From: Muscardinus avellanarius
Taxonomy: Eukaryota; Chordata; Mammalia; Rodentia; Gliridae
Assembly: GCA_963383645.1 (NCBI GenBank)
Contig: OY726569.1
Coordinates: forward strand, 33,195,592 to 33,259,591
DNA length: 64,000 nucleotides
Reading direction: 5' to 3'
Numbering within the stretch: the stretch's first letter is position 1; each line of letters opens with the position of its first letter. The notes under the pieces were generated by a model. It saw only the letters and a program-made list of their open reading frames with translations, searched no databases and was not told the DNA's origin. Shown one piece after another: positions 10,816 through 22,575 of this stretch. Both the position numbers and the translations under genes were made by a program.

Positions 10816-10842
10816 TTGTTTGTTTGTTTGTTTGTTTGTTTT
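10816..10842. repeat. (GTTT)n microsatellite
   Basis: About seven TGTT tetramers in a row. The 60-aa frame across it is not credible as a gene. Confidence 0.9.
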
Positions 10843-11382
10843 TTGGCTTGTTACTTTTATTGAATGTGTGGTTTGTTTATTTCCTTTTTCTGTAATTAAG
10901 ATCATATCTATTGGTCTTCATATTAAAAATTCTGATATGTGTTTGTTTTATTTAAAAAGATATTTATCTGCTATTTCAGTGAGCATTTGGTAGAGAGGAA
11001 GGAAAAGAATATGTGCTGAGTTCAGTATCTTAAACTAGAAATGCTCAGAAGAGTTCTGCTGTGGGCTTGTAATCATTCATTAATAAGGCATTAGTAAAAA
11101 TCCTTGGCCAAGTGTGACAAATGAATCATCTCTGGGGGCGAATTTTCCTATATATTAATATTATATCATTTTTTCTATCTCTCATTTTTCTTGTTTCCTA
11201 CCTGCCAGAACTAATATATTGATATGGCCTTTCTTTCTATTAGTACTCCCATTTGTAATTACAGAAACTTTTTATGTTTATTTCCAGTTATAATTGTTAA
11301 TATTTAATTTCAAATAACAAATTTGCTTGTTTATTATCTTAAAATATTCCCACTTACATGGAATGAATCCATCAATCAAACA
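10843..11382. other. Unassigned AT-rich DNA
   Basis: No gene or repeat was recognised. Confidence 0.5.
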
Positions 11383-11545
11383 ATGTTTTTATTTGGCGCA
11401 TTGTACAAGATGGCTAAGGCATACATGCATACATCACTCATTTAGCCCTTCCCCAATTCGCACCCCATTTCTTCACCTCTCCATCCTTCTCACTTTTGGC
11501 CTAGTGACTGACTTTGATATGTTTGTGAATATACATTAGGGAATT
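11383..11545 (-). mobile_element. L1 3'UTR fragment, minus strand
   Basis: Contains the conserved antisense 3'UTR phrases acatcactcatttagccctt, ccccaattcgcacccc and gtgactgactttgatatg, shared with the L1 tails at 25070, 28570, 47110 and 57100. Only about 160 bp remain, a strongly 5'-truncated copy. Confidence 0.75.
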
Positions 11546-11699
11546 TGCAGTAGAAATTCAGCATCTTTATTACTCAACTACTGAATTCTTCCCATGTGCT
11601 GGCACTGACAAGATCAGACAAACAAGAGTCAAACACTGAAGATACAGATCCTAGGATCTTATATTGTTAGCCATTATTATGCATGCGACTCAATTATTT

Positions 11700-11882
11700 A
11701 TTTTATTTTATTATGTTACTGGAGATTGAACTCATTGATGTCCTATCTCTGAGCCACATGACCAGCCCTTTTTCATTTTGAAACAGGGTCTCAACAAGCT
11801 ACTGTAAGCTGGCCTGTAACTTGCCTCCTATCTCAGACTCTTGTGTACTGGGATTATAGGCATGCGCCACCATGTTTGGACA
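11700..11882 (-). mobile_element. Old B1-dID SINE, minus strand
   Basis: Diverged ID part (GGAGATTGAACTCATTG, GAGCCACATGACCAGCCC) and a B1 part with GAAACAGGGTCTCAACAAG and GGGATTATAGGCATGCGCC. Confidence 0.8.
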
Positions 11883-11934
11883 TGGCTTTATTTAAATAAC
11901 CTTGATGTGTTAAAAAGTTAATGTGATGGTCAGC

Positions 11935-12420
11935 TGTATATATTATCCTTGGTAGACTAAGGGACACTTAGAGACCGAGTGAAACATTGCTTCTGGGAGT
12001 GTCTGTGAGTGTTTCTAGAAAACACTAGTATTTGAATTATTGTACTGAGTAAAGTAGGTTATTCTTTCCAATATGGTTGGGAATTATCCAGTCCAATGAG
12101 GAAGATCCTGAATAACACACAAAGGTAGAAAAAGGGAAAATTTATTATCTGTGCTTGAACTGGAACATCCACCTTGGTGGACATCAGTACTCTAGACTTT
12201 TATTTTAGGCCTTCAAATATGGAAGAGAACTACAGGACTGAATTTCCTGATGCACCATCTTGTGATGAGAGATTATGGGCCTTCTCGGCCTCTAAAATAT
12301 CTGTAGCCAGCCAATCTCTTCTAACAATCCTTTTCTATATAGCAATACATGTCCCATTTATTTTGCTTTATAAAAGAAGCCTGAATAACACTGTTAATTT
12401 GTCTTGCAATCAAGTAATAG
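11935..12420 (+). mobile_element. Probable old LTR-type repeat
   Basis: The stretch with gggagtgtctgtgagtgttt, ttgtactgagtaaagtaggt, gatgagagattatgggcctt and tagccagccaatctcttcta follows the order of an ancient non-autonomous LTR-like repeat common in mammals. I cannot name the family with certainty. The 83-aa frame at 12174-12425 falls in it and is not taken as a gene. Confidence 0.4.
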
Positions 12421-12424
12421 CTTA

Positions 12425-13739
12425 AGAACAGGGAGAGCACATCCTAATCTCTAAAGTCCTGAATTTTTAGGAATAGAAAGTATCACAGTGCATTTTAAGC
12501 TCAGACTAACATTTTCACACAAGTTAATAAGAACCCTAGAGGTTAAAGGAGGTCTTGGAAAGTTCTATTCATAGAAAAACTATAGTTAGTTCCCATTTTC
12601 CTCATTCTTGTTCCCAATCCTTTACCAAGATTTCTATTTTTTAGTTTCAGAAAAATAACACCATACTATGAAGAAACGAGATACTTTTAAAATTCACTAT
12701 TCTACTTATGCATTTTCTCTTTATGTACAAAGATCCTATCTATTGACTCTGTGAGGGTAAATGACTAAATCCAGCCTGAATTTGGCCAGGAATGTGTAAA
12801 ATATTGATATATGTGTATACAATGTATTTCCTATCTACTGGGTTTCTGAGTAGCATTAGAATCTATGTCACATTTATGTTTTTGACTTTACAAATGTGTT
12901 ATTTGCAAATGTTTGAGCAATTAAATAATAAAATTATAAAATACCTTCTGTCGGGATTACCAAAGCAGTATGTATATATAATAATTACAACATTATAAAA
13001 ATGTAAGAACCAATCACCCACAAAGATAATTTCAGGAAGAAGAAATTTGAGAATAGTGTTGCACAAATGTAAAGAGGATTAATTGCAAATTTAGAAAAAT
13101 AACTGCAAACATGATTAAATGCAAAGGCAAACACAAATCAGGCTGAGCACATTTGTCTTTGGAAAAGGAACTGTGAAAATGTTTGGCAATAAAATGAAAC
13201 TGGTTTTAAGTTATTTCAAAATACGATACAACCTTGGGTGATTTTATTGGTTCCATAACTTTGAAGCTGTGACCCAGTGCCTTGCATGTGCTTTTTTGGA
13301 AAGTTATAACCTAATTAAGAAGTGACCAAATATAAAAGTGCTGCTATGAATCTGCTTTATCCTCTGAATGCTACTTCTGATGTTTAAAACTCTTCTAATG
13401 AAAATTGCATGCACTATCAATAGAAAAAGATTAGATACCATGGTGCAATGAAGTGAAAGAGAAATTGGTTCTGTTCCCTGTTAAGGTTATGATTGGATTA
13501 TTATGGACTCAGTATTTAACCAAAAGAATCCTTTCTTTCTTTAAATATACAAAACCATAATTGGATATAGAAAGTTATCCTTAGCAGGTAAGGCATATTT
13601 CAAAACCATCAGAAACAATTTATGTCTTACCTGTGTTTCAATGTTAAATGGCCTTTGACCTCAACACCTCAGCCGAGCATTACTGTCATTATTTCATGAA
13701 AACACTTTGCAATGCTACAAAAGAAATAAACAGGTTTCT

Positions 13740-13741
<2 letters not shown>
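12425..13741. other. 1.3 kb of unassigned DNA
   Basis: No gene or repeat recognised. The 68-aa frame at 12792-12998 is AT-driven, without a domain. Confidence 0.5.

Positions 13742-13787
<46 letters not shown>
13742..13787. repeat. (TG)23 microsatellite
   Basis: An uninterrupted GT dinucleotide run, giving poly Val-Cys in the overlapping frame. Confidence 0.97.
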
Positions 13788-14074
13788 TGTTTGTGTAATT
13801 AATAAAGAAGGGGGATGTAAGATATGGTTAACTTATCTGCCACAGTATGCTTCCCAACCTGAGAGAACACTGCCTTATGTTTTGTTTGTTTCTGTTTAAC
13901 ATGATTTTCCTCCCAGCTCCCCTTTCCAGAGGGCTGCATTGAGTGTTCCACCCAGGATTCTCTTAGGTTTCTACTGATAAATATTTGTCACACTAGAAAA
14001 TTACAAAATCATCTCATATTTTCCTTTTCCTCTCTACATATCTTATTTCTTATGTATAAGTGTGAGATATATCT

Positions 14075-14185
14075 TTTTTATCGGTGCATTGTAATCATAT
14101 ATCTTGATGAAGTGAGGAAAGGCAGAGGCGTACATGCACACAGCACTCATTTAGCCCTCCCCAGGTCCCACCCTATCTTAAAAGG
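14075..14185 (-). mobile_element. Short L1 3'UTR fragment, minus strand
   Basis: Starts TTTTTTATCGGTGCATTGTA and runs through cacacagcactcatttagcc. About 110 bp of the same 3'UTR type as at 11383. Confidence 0.75.
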
Positions 14186-14555
14186 AAAATCTGACTAAAT
14201 TAATTTCTACTGCAATTTGAATATGAATAATGATTATACTGGGAAGTTTAGGAATATATTTGTGTAACCAAGAAGTTTATTTACATATGCTAATAAATAT
14301 ATCTTATTTGACCAATTTGACAAGTTGCAGCAAGCTTGGGAGCTACTACAGTGTCCCAGATGAGTAGTATTATCTGGCTAGAACTTGAATACTATAGCTT
14401 CTTTCATTCACTTTCAATATTGCTTATTATTATCATTTGAAAAAATCAGGTAAGGCTTTTATCTATAAGAATTTATAGGATTGGGAGAGAGACAGTATGT
14501 GTTAAATTATATAGAATAATTTTAAAAAGGTAATTTATTTTCATAAAAATACTAT
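14186..14555. other. Unassigned DNA
   Basis: No gene or repeat was recognised. Confidence 0.45.
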
Positions 14556-14557
14556 AA

Positions 14558-14700
14558 TTGGGAGGCTGACACAGGAGGATTGTAGGTTCAAGACCAACAT
14601 ATGGTAACTTTGTATAAGATCCTGTTTCAAAATTAAATAGGGCTGGGGATGTAGCTCAGAGGCAGTGTGACCCTGAGTTCCATCCCCAGTGCTCCCCCTA
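14558..14700 (+). mobile_element. 5'-truncated B1-dID SINE
   Basis: Begins inside the B1 part (GGGAGGCTGACACAGGAGG) and retains a good ID part: GGGCTGGGGATGTAGCTC, then GAGTTCCATCCCCAGTGC. The two segments sit at A-box and B-box positions of an RNA polymerase III promoter. Confidence 0.8.
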
Positions 14701-15349
14701 CTAATGAGGTATGAATAATTTGCTTTGAGACTGTAGAAAAATAAAATGTTACAGGTAAATATATGTTCAAAGGTTCCTTTAAATAACTGGCCTCTATTAT
14801 GAATGGTTTCAATTTCACCATTTTACTTAGGCAAATAATTGGAAATGTCAATTTTGCCATCATTAGCTTATTCAAGATCAGATTTGCACTTGACAGCAGT
14901 TCAGTAATCACATCTATTTTTAGTTTTGACAATATTTATCTTCTACATCTGCCCCAAACTAAGATTCTTGAGATCTTTTTCTCACTAACATGCACATACA
15001 TTTTAATAATATACAGAGAAGTGAAGTGTAGTGGGAAAATGGTAAGGTACACATGGCTGTATAGTATTGTTGATCTTGAGTTGCCAAAATAAAACATGCC
15101 AGTATATTAGCATTCTATAATATTTTGTATTAAAATATTAATGATAGATAAAATGGTTTTTATGAACTAAATATTCATTTGAAAAGAAAACTTGCTTATA
15201 GTATATCCTGAAGATTTTTGATTAATCTTTCCAAAAGAACTAAAATGCTACAATTTATTATTGAATAACTGAATAACATGGCGCTGAACCGAGAATGGGC
15301 ACAAAAAGAGACCCATTAACAAGTTTAAAATTTTACCTCTTTTTCTCTT
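14701..15349. other. Unassigned DNA
   Basis: Overlapping frames at 14633-14932 (minus) and 14799-15092 (plus) show no domain. They are taken as chance in AT-rich sequence. Confidence 0.45.
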
Positions 15350-15500
15350 TAAAATTATTTTTATGGATGCATTATAATCATACATATTAATGAGGCACAA
15401 GATAGCAGAAGCATACATGCACACATTACTCATTTACCCTTCCCCGATTCTTACCTCCTCCCTTTCTCCTCTCCTGTTTAGCTTAGTGGGGTTGCTCTAA
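15350..15500 (-). mobile_element. L1 3'UTR fragment, minus strand
   Basis: TTTTTATGGATGCATTATAA and then catacatgcacacattactc, ttacccttccccgattctta, the same tail type as the other short copies. Confidence 0.75.
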
Positions 15501-15814
15501 AGTCATCCTTCATTTCTCAAATTGTTTTGATTATTATTTGGTTGGTTTTACGCGATGGCTACCTTAAATGTGCCTTTGCTGACCACTTTGAAGAGAAATA
15601 ACAATATCATGAGTTGAGAGGAAATCATTGGCTTCGGTTATATAAATAAAAAGAAGCTGTTTTTGTTAGTATCCTTTTCCCCTTAAGATCCAACATTAAA
15701 AGTGGTGTTAGAGGTATATTTTAAAACATTGTCCCAGATAAGTACACATTATTCTATCAACTTGATGTTTAGACATATATACTTGCTTTTCAAATATATG
15801 CAGAAATAATAAAT

Positions 15815-15815
<1 letters not shown>
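15501..15815. other. Unassigned DNA
   Basis: No gene or repeat recognised. Confidence 0.45.
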
Positions 15816-15849
<34 letters not shown>

Positions 15850-15935
15850 GGGGATGTTCCTAGCCTCTGGTGACAAGACCTATGCTCTTGTCCCTTCCAT
15901 ACTGCTGTTGACCCTGAAGCATTCTAATGTTAAAG
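15816..15935 (-). mobile_element. T32 tract plus ~88 bp: possible minus-strand retrocopy
   Basis: A run of 32 T (15816-15847) is followed by non-SINE, non-L1 sequence starting gcggggatgttcctagcc. On the minus strand this looks like an RNA copy with a long A tail. agaaataat occurs just before the T run and again at about 15936-15944, a weak candidate TSD. There is no AATAAA upstream of the tail. The source is not recognised. Confidence 0.35.
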
Positions 15936-16107
15936 AGAAATAATGTTTTACACCAGGAGCTAATCACCCATTTCAAAAATAGCAAAAAAAATCTGAAAAA
16001 TGTGAAGTGTTTAGACCAGATGACTGGGGGAAAAATATGAAACATTAATTTTTTTAATTTTTATTGATAGCACAGGTTAGTAAATTAAAATTTGTGTACT
16101 TTGATTC

Positions 16108-16195
16108 TTTTTTATACTTTTGTTGGTGCATTTTAGTTTTATATCATAATGTAGTTCATAATGATAGTGACCGCATATGTATACTGCTTGGATTC
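16108..16195 (-). mobile_element. Short L1 3' end, minus strand
   Basis: TTGTTGGTGCATTTTAGTTT followed by atcataatgtagttcataat, the 3' end type also seen at 18241 and 61550. Confidence 0.55.
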
Positions 16196-16268
16196 TAAAT
16201 TTACTTAACAAGTTGCTAAATTGCTATGTGATAGCGACTCTTAGCAACTATTAATCAGGGATAATGCC

Positions 16269-16519
16269 ATATATTTCTTTCTTTTTCCTTTTATTTTATT
16301 TTATTTTATTTATTTATTTATTTTTTTGGTGGTACTGGGGTTCCTGGAAATCCATCTACATCCAGGCTACACTCTCAGACCTATTTTATATTTTTTATTT
16401 GGAAACAGGGCCTCTTAAGCCAGCGAGGCTGGGTTCGAAACAGCATGATCCTCCTGTCTCCGCCTCACAAGCACAGGGATTACAAGCATGTGCCACCACG
16501 CCTGGCTTTATATATTTCT
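16269..16519 (-). mobile_element. B1-dID SINE with (TTTTA)n tail and TSD, minus strand
   Basis: The TSD atatatttct is exact at 16269-16278 and 16510-16519. The tail is an expanded TTTTA/TTTA stretch, then the ID-like and B1 parts to CCACCACGCCTGGC. The 85-aa frame over it is an artefact. Confidence 0.92.
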
Positions 16520-17310
16520 AATCTTTTGACAGATCACTTTATTGTGAAGATTAATGGAATAATTTCTACAAATTCACTTGCTACGTATAAAATGGACTGA
16601 GTGAATAGAATGAAGTGTTATTGTTTTTCATGAAATAGTGAGAAAATTGTTTGTTTTTGTTTAGTTTGGGTTTTCCTTAATGGTACTCAGTTTTTTAAAT
16701 ATCCCCTATATTATTTTCTTTGGTATTAAGTGCTGATTTCTTTTTAATTCAATGATAGATTAAATTCTTCTCCATTATGTCTGCTTTTGTTTTTCTATCT
16801 GTTGAAACAATCCTTATTTTATAGGTATAAAGTGTATCAATATACTTGGAAAATATTTGCCTGTAATTTTAATATAATAAATATCATATGAAATTTCAGT
16901 CATTCCAACCACATGGTATATAATGTTGAAATTATTCTTGTACTAATGCAAGCTATTGGTAACTTTCTGAAAGCATAATATCCTTTAACTTTTATTTTGT
17001 GAGCTAATCTTATTATAATAGCTAAGTCCTATACTTTTGCCTCACTGAGGTCAATATCTTAATTTGTCTACTTATAGTATTGATGATAATTCACGTTAAG
17101 AAATAATTAATTTTTCTTTTTAATGACTTTTTTATTGTTTATATGTGTAAACTGGAAACTATGTCTACTTATAGAGCCCAAACTAGAATTCTTCTGCCAT
17201 GTAATTAATGTGTGTATATTATACAATTTATTTTCTATATTCATTTGCCCATTTGATATGAGAGTTCATTTGGGAAAATGCAATATATTATGTACTCTCT
17301 TACAATGAAA
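16520..17310. other. Unassigned AT-rich DNA
   Basis: No gene or repeat was recognised. Confidence 0.5.
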
Positions 17311-17518
17311 ACTTGAGCCGGGAGTGGTGGCACAGGCTTGTAATCCCCGCGCTTGGGAGGCGGAGACAGGAGGATCGCGCAGGTTCCAAGTCAGCCGCGC
17401 TGGCTTAAGAGACCCTGTTTCCAAATAAAAATATATTTTCAAAAAATAGGTCTGGGAGTGTAGTCTGGATGTAGTAGGGTTTCCAGGAACCCCAGTACCA
17501 CCAAAAAAAAAAAAAAAA
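17311..17518 (+). mobile_element. Complete B1-dID SINE
   Basis: GCCGGGAGTGGTGGCACAGG to CCCCAGTACCACC plus A16. Close to the copies at 4935 and 56741, so part of the younger set. No clean TSD was seen. Confidence 0.93.
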
Positions 17519-17657
17519 GCAAACTGAAGAGGCAATTGCATTCATTATTTCAACCATAGTTATTGATAACTTTTTAATATATATTTTAGATTTTAAAAAT
17601 AAATTTTCAATGTATGTGCAAAATGATGGTTATACTTTATATAAGGATATGTATGTA

Positions 17658-17681
17658 TATAGATAGATAGATAGATAGATA
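17658..17681. repeat. (GATA)n microsatellite
   Basis: Five to six tagа-type tetramers in tandem. Confidence 0.9.
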
Positions 17682-18234
17682 ACATTCTCTACCCTGTAGT
17701 TTTTTTTTTTCAAAGATAAGAAATTGTCTCTCAGGTAAAAATTTAAAGAAATATATTGTTCATGTGCAAAAGCCAGATTTCTCCAGTGATTCCCCAATTA
17801 TTCCCACCATAGCACTGTAAAAACTCAACTCTAATGGGTGACATTATTTTGGATATGCTAATGCTGGGAGTGTGTCTTTGATTAAGGCAAGGAGATATAA
17901 CAGGTGATATTTGGGTGCCTTTGCTTTTTCTTGAGCTGTTACTACATATCATCGCATTAAATGATTAATTTAGCATGGCTTGCTAAATAATGTGACACAC
18001 ACGAATCTGAAGTTATCTAAAGTTTATGTAAAAGTAATGGTGATTCATTTTTCTATCTTTGTCTATAAGAGCTTAAAATCTGGACATTTTGCTGAATAGA
18101 TATGCATTTAGCTGGAAATACAAGAAGCAAAGTATTGCAAATTTTAGTATTTTCTACAGCTAAGGAGCATATTCTGAAGTTGGGACAAAAAACCTATTTG
18201 AGATTTCTGTCTAAATTCATATGCAATAATTTTT
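17682..18234. other. Unassigned DNA
   Basis: No gene or repeat was recognised. The 69-aa minus frame at 17743-17952 has no recognisable domain. Confidence 0.45.
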
Positions 18235-19520
18235 ACAATGTGCTTTTATTGGTGCTTTATAGTTTCACAGCATAATGTAAATCATGTTTACAGTGGCATA
18301 CATTCACACAGCACTTGGTACCCCTTTCTCCATTTCCCCTCTTCCCAATACAGAGTATTGAGATTGACATTGATATATCCATATATGTACACTCATTCAA
18401 TGGTGGATGGTGGTATTACCATTATTGAACCTATTCCCACACCTCTTTCCTCAGACCACCTCCCTGGATCCACTGAGGTTTCTCCTCCATTATCTGGAGC
18501 TTTCCTGGTATCCGAATTATTTTCTAGCTTGCCCATATTAAAGAAAATATATGAACCTTCATTTTATGTGACTGTCTAATCTCTTAACATAATATTCTCC
18601 AAATCCTTCCATTTTTCTGTAACTGACATAATTTTGCTCTTCTTTTTTAATTTTTATTGGTGCATTATATTCATACATCATATTGGGGTAAAAAAACTTG
18701 TCTGTACAGACATGTACACATCACTGATTTAACTCCTTCCCAATTCTCACCCCATTCCCTCCCCGTCCCTCCCTCCCTTGCTCAAACAAGACAACCTAAA
18801 GGAGGGGGAAAGAGGAAAATCTCTAAAACACACAATTTTGCTCTTCTTTATTGCTGAGTCGAATTTCACTGTGTTAAATCCCATACTTTTGTAATCTATA
18901 CATCTGTTGATAGACACTTAGGTTGGTTCCATAATTTGGCTATTGTGAATTGTGCTGTTATGAACATGTATATGCATATATTACTGTAGTTCTCTGATTT
19001 CAGCCCCTTTGGAAAGATACTCAGGAGTGGTATAGCTGAATCATATGGTGAGTCTAATTCCAATTTTCTGAGTAATCTCTACACTGATCTCCATAGCTGC
19101 TGAACTAGTTTTTAATCCTACTAACAGTGTATAGGAGTCTATCTCCCCACATCCTTGCCAACAATTATTGTTTATTTGACTTCCTCATTGCCATTCTGGT
19201 TGGCGTTAATGCAGTGGGATGTCATTACGTGTAAAAGTTTTGCACACCAACGAAAACCATCAAGATTATAAAGAAAAAGCATAGAGAATGGAAGATCTTT
19301 TCCAGTTATCCCTTTGATAGAGAACTAATTTCTAGAATATACAAAGAGCTTAGAAGACTTTACACTACAAAAATCAAGAAATGGGCAACTATATTGAATA
19401 GACACTTTACAAAAAAAGAGAGACAAATGGCCAATAGATACATAAAATGTTTAATATCATTAATAATCAGGGAGATGCAAATCAATATGCAACAATTTTT
19501 AACATGGGTGTGATGAAAAT
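18235..19520 (-). mobile_element. L1 with twin-priming inversion, minus strand
   Basis: 18235-19225 is antisense L1: 3'UTR and ORF2 C-terminus. From about 19226 to 19520 the orientation flips and plus-strand ORF2 sequence appears (ccatcaagattataaagaaa to cagggagatgcaaatcaata). In the intact L1 at 30123-37419 the end of the inverted part and the start of the antisense part are directly adjacent (near 36600-36640). That is the signature of twin priming. A smaller L1 is nested at 18646-18833. All frames are degraded. Confidence 0.85.
18630..18849 (-). mobile_element. Nested 188-bp L1 3' end with 16-bp TSD and its own inversion
   Basis: aattttgctcttcttt is exact at 18630-18645 and 18834-18849, so this is an independent insertion into the larger L1. 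18646-18787 is antisense 3'UTR. 18788-18833 (ggagggggaaagaggaaaat) matches plus-strand 3'UTR about 40 bp upstream of the break, so even this tiny insert is inverted at its 5' end. Confidence 0.85.
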
Positions 19521-20785
19521 ATATATGTTTCTTTATGATATTAAGCATGAAAATGAAGATGATAATCTCCCAGCATTTGATATAAAAATTGGAAAGGTAT
19601 TGCTGAATACATCTCTTCCAAACTCTCAGCCACACAAAGCAATTTAATTAAACAAACAACAACAACAACACAAACAAAGTAAACTGCTACAGTTAATTAT
19701 ATTTCCCTGTACTTTTATACATTTTTTATTTTGCATTAGGGCCAAAATATAGTCAACAGTAATTTTGCAATGATAGCTTCTTTTATTCTCATTTCTCTGT
19801 CATATATGCAATATTGCCATAGATATATAACCTATTGTAAAATATCTGTGTGATCTTTTATTATATTCTTCTCTATATTAGAATTGTCTATTGTTCATAC
19901 TTGTTTCAGTGTTTTTAATATAAAATTTATTTGGAACAGACACAGGTAACTTTGTCCTTTTTCTCTTTTTTTAGTGAATATTCAATAAGATTTTACTTTT
20001 TATATATTTAAAATGTTTCATTACATTGTGTTTCCAAACATGAATGTATTTTGTGCTGATAGAAAATTTTATTTGTTAAAGCACAATCTATGTAGTTGTT
20101 TCATTTGTTAGTTACCACTACATAAAAGTAATAAACATATATTATTTTTCTAACAAGGCTTAAATCTTTTGCAAAGAACTTAGAGAACGTATTCTATTAA
20201 GAAGGTGTTTGTCTTGTAAATCTAAAATATTATGGATGTCTAATTATTTATTTAATGGAATATTTATAACCTTTGGAATTATGATTATTTGGAATTATTG
20301 GGAATTATGTTTTATGGTAAGAATGACCAGTATTATCTTAGAAAAATCTTATTTTATATAATGCCAGTTAGAAACATTTAAATGTCTCTTTCCAGTTTGT
20401 GCAGTATATAAAACTGGCAAAGGCACCAACCCTGTCACTAACTTGTTTCTATCCTCAATAAAGACATACTTTTTGATTGTCTTAGCTTTTCAAATATTTA
20501 ACTTGTTCTGTGAATATTAGAACTCATTCCACTTCTCACTTTGTGCCAGGACTTCAGAGTCTTCTGTAGATAGGCCTATACTTGGTATGAATTGTATAGA
20601 GCTGCCTTTATTCCTCTTTTCTGTGATATGGCCTTCAATTTGTCAAAATCTAGGTCTAGATTTCTAGTATAAACTTCAATCTAAGATAGGCTAATCAACA
20701 ATCTAGAAAAGATGGTTAGTCAATTAAAATTATTGTTCATTGACTTTATACACTATTCCTTAGTGCCAAAGCAGAAATAATGTGA
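19521..20785. other. 1.3 kb of unassigned DNA
   Basis: Contains a small (CAA)n at about 19655-19672. No gene or clear repeat otherwise; frames at 19360-19647 overlap the L1 end and are not coding. Confidence 0.5.
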
Positions 20786-20789
20786 TGGG

Positions 20790-21125
20790 TTATAGATTCT
20801 CTCACATATGTGAAAGATAGGGAATAATCAGGATATGAGAGAGAACTTAGATAAAGGAGGTGAAACCCCAATGGAGTGATTATGGGTATCGACACTTGGG
20901 TGGTGGTGGTTGGGAGGGAGAATTAAAGAAGGTAACACTTATACTGGCATTATGTTTATATATATGAAATTATGAATTTCAATCTCAATATCATATATGG
21001 AGAAGAGAAAAGAAAGGGAAGGGGCAAGGGGAAGCTCATCAAGTACTGTGTGCATTTACAGCCTTATCATTTTGAAGTTCGTTATGATGTGAGACTATAT
21101 TGTGCCAATAAAGATATATCTTTTT
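20790..21125 (+). mobile_element. L1 3'UTR, plus strand
   Basis: cacatatgtgaaagataggg, then a polypurine stretch and tgatgtgagactatattgtg ccaataaag before the A tail; parallel to the copy at 50340-50675. Only the 3'UTR is present. Confidence 0.65.
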
Positions 21126-21132
21126 AAAAAAA

Positions 21133-21415
21133 TTGTATTGGTGCATTGTAGTCATACATCTTTTTTTTTTTAGTGGTACTGGGGTTCCTGGAAGCCCTTC
21201 TACCTCCGGGCTACACTCCCAGACCTATTTTTATATTTTTACTTGGAAACAGGATGTCTTAAGCCAGTGAGGCTGGCTACGAACCTGCGCGATCCTCCTG
21301 TCTCCACCTCCCAAGCGCCAGGATTACAAGTGTGCACCACCACGCCCAGCATAGTCATACATCTTAATGAGATACATGATGGTGGAGATATTCATGGACA
21401 CATCACCCAATTACT
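21133..21415 (-). mobile_element. L1 3' end fragment, minus strand, split by SINE
   Basis: GTATTGGTGCATTGTAGTCA at 21136, interrupted by the SINE, then resuming cttaatgagatacatgatgg to 21415. It ends where another L1 tail begins. Confidence 0.75.
21149..21365 (-). mobile_element. B1-dID SINE with 14-bp TSD, minus strand
   Basis: tagtcatacatctt is exact at 21149-21162 and 21352-21365. The SINE body runs from the T tract at 21161 to CCACCACGCCCAGC at 21350. Removing it restores a contiguous L1 3' end. Confidence 0.93.
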
Positions 21416-21416
21416 C

Positions 21417-22575
21417 CTTTTTATTTTATCTATTTATTTATTTGTGGATAATATCGAAAATGGCACACATTCACAGTGCTTGGTGCCCTCTCCCAGCCCT
21501 GCTTTCCCTTCCCCTCCTCCCAACAATGAGTGTCCAGGCTGACCATGCTACATTCATACTTTTACACATATTCAAATGTAGCTCCTCCATTAATCAACCT
21601 AAGCTTTCTTCCTCTCCTACCTTTTCTTTCTAGCTTTGCTGCGGTTTCCCCTCCATTATCTAGAGTCCCTCTATTATCTCCAATAGTCTCTAGTTTGGAC
21701 ATATTAGAGAAAACATATGTCCCCTCTCTTTCTGTGCTTGACTGATCTCACTGAACCTAATATTCTCCAGGTCTTTGCATCTTATTGTTAATTACATGAT
21801 TTTGTTCTTCTTTATAGCTGAGTAGAATTCCATTGTGTATATTTCCCATAATTTTGCAATCCATTCGTCTGTTGATGGAAACTTAGGTTGGTTCCCTATT
21901 TTGGCTATTATGATTTGTGCTGCTATAACCATGTTTATGCATATGCTACTGTAGTTCTCTGATTTCAACCCCTTTGAAAAGATACCCAAAAGTGGCATAG
22001 CCAGATCATATGGTGGATCTATTTCCAGTTTTCTAAGGAATCTCCACACTGTTCTCCACAGTGGCTGAACTAGTTTACACTCCCACCAACAGTGTAAAAG
22101 AGTTCCTTTTCCTCCACATCCTCATCAACATTTGATATTTGACCTCTTTATGCTTGCCACTCTAATTGGGGTTAGATGGAATCTCAGTGTAGTTTTGATT
22201 TGTATCTTCCCGATGGCCAATGATGTTGAACACTTTTTCATGTATCTATTGGCCATTTGTATCTCTTCTTTTGTGAAGTGTCTATTCAATTCAGTTGCCC
22301 ATTTCTTGATAGGGTTATTTGTTTTGCTAGTGTAGGGTCTTTTGAGTTCTCAAAGCTCCAACATATAGGCACAGGCAGTAACTTTCTCAACAAGACCTCC
22401 AAAGTGCAGGAAATTAAAGCAAGAATTAACAAGTTGGTTGGCATCAAACTAAAAAGATTCTGCCCATCAAAGGAAACCATCAAGAACCTAAAGAGAAAGC
22501 CTACAGAATGGGAGAAGATCTTTACCTGCCACCACTCTGATGGAGGGCTAATATCCTGAATATACAATTAGACCT
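21417..22575 (-). mobile_element. L1 with twin-priming inversion, minus strand
   Basis: A T-rich tail at 21417-21443 leads into antisense 3'UTR and ORF2 C-terminus up to about 22345. From 22346 to about 22575 the sequence is plus-strand ORF2 ([15 protein letters not shown] frame). The inverted piece ends at the gaatataca of ORF2 and the antisense piece begins at the next codons (aactcaaaagacc), so the two pieces abut in an intact L1. The minus frame 21792-22049 is the ORF2 C-terminal remnant. Confidence 0.88.

Noticed and set aside
12174..12425. 83-aa plus frame as a small gene
   Set aside because: Falls in a probable LTR-type repeat; no domain and no exon-like context.
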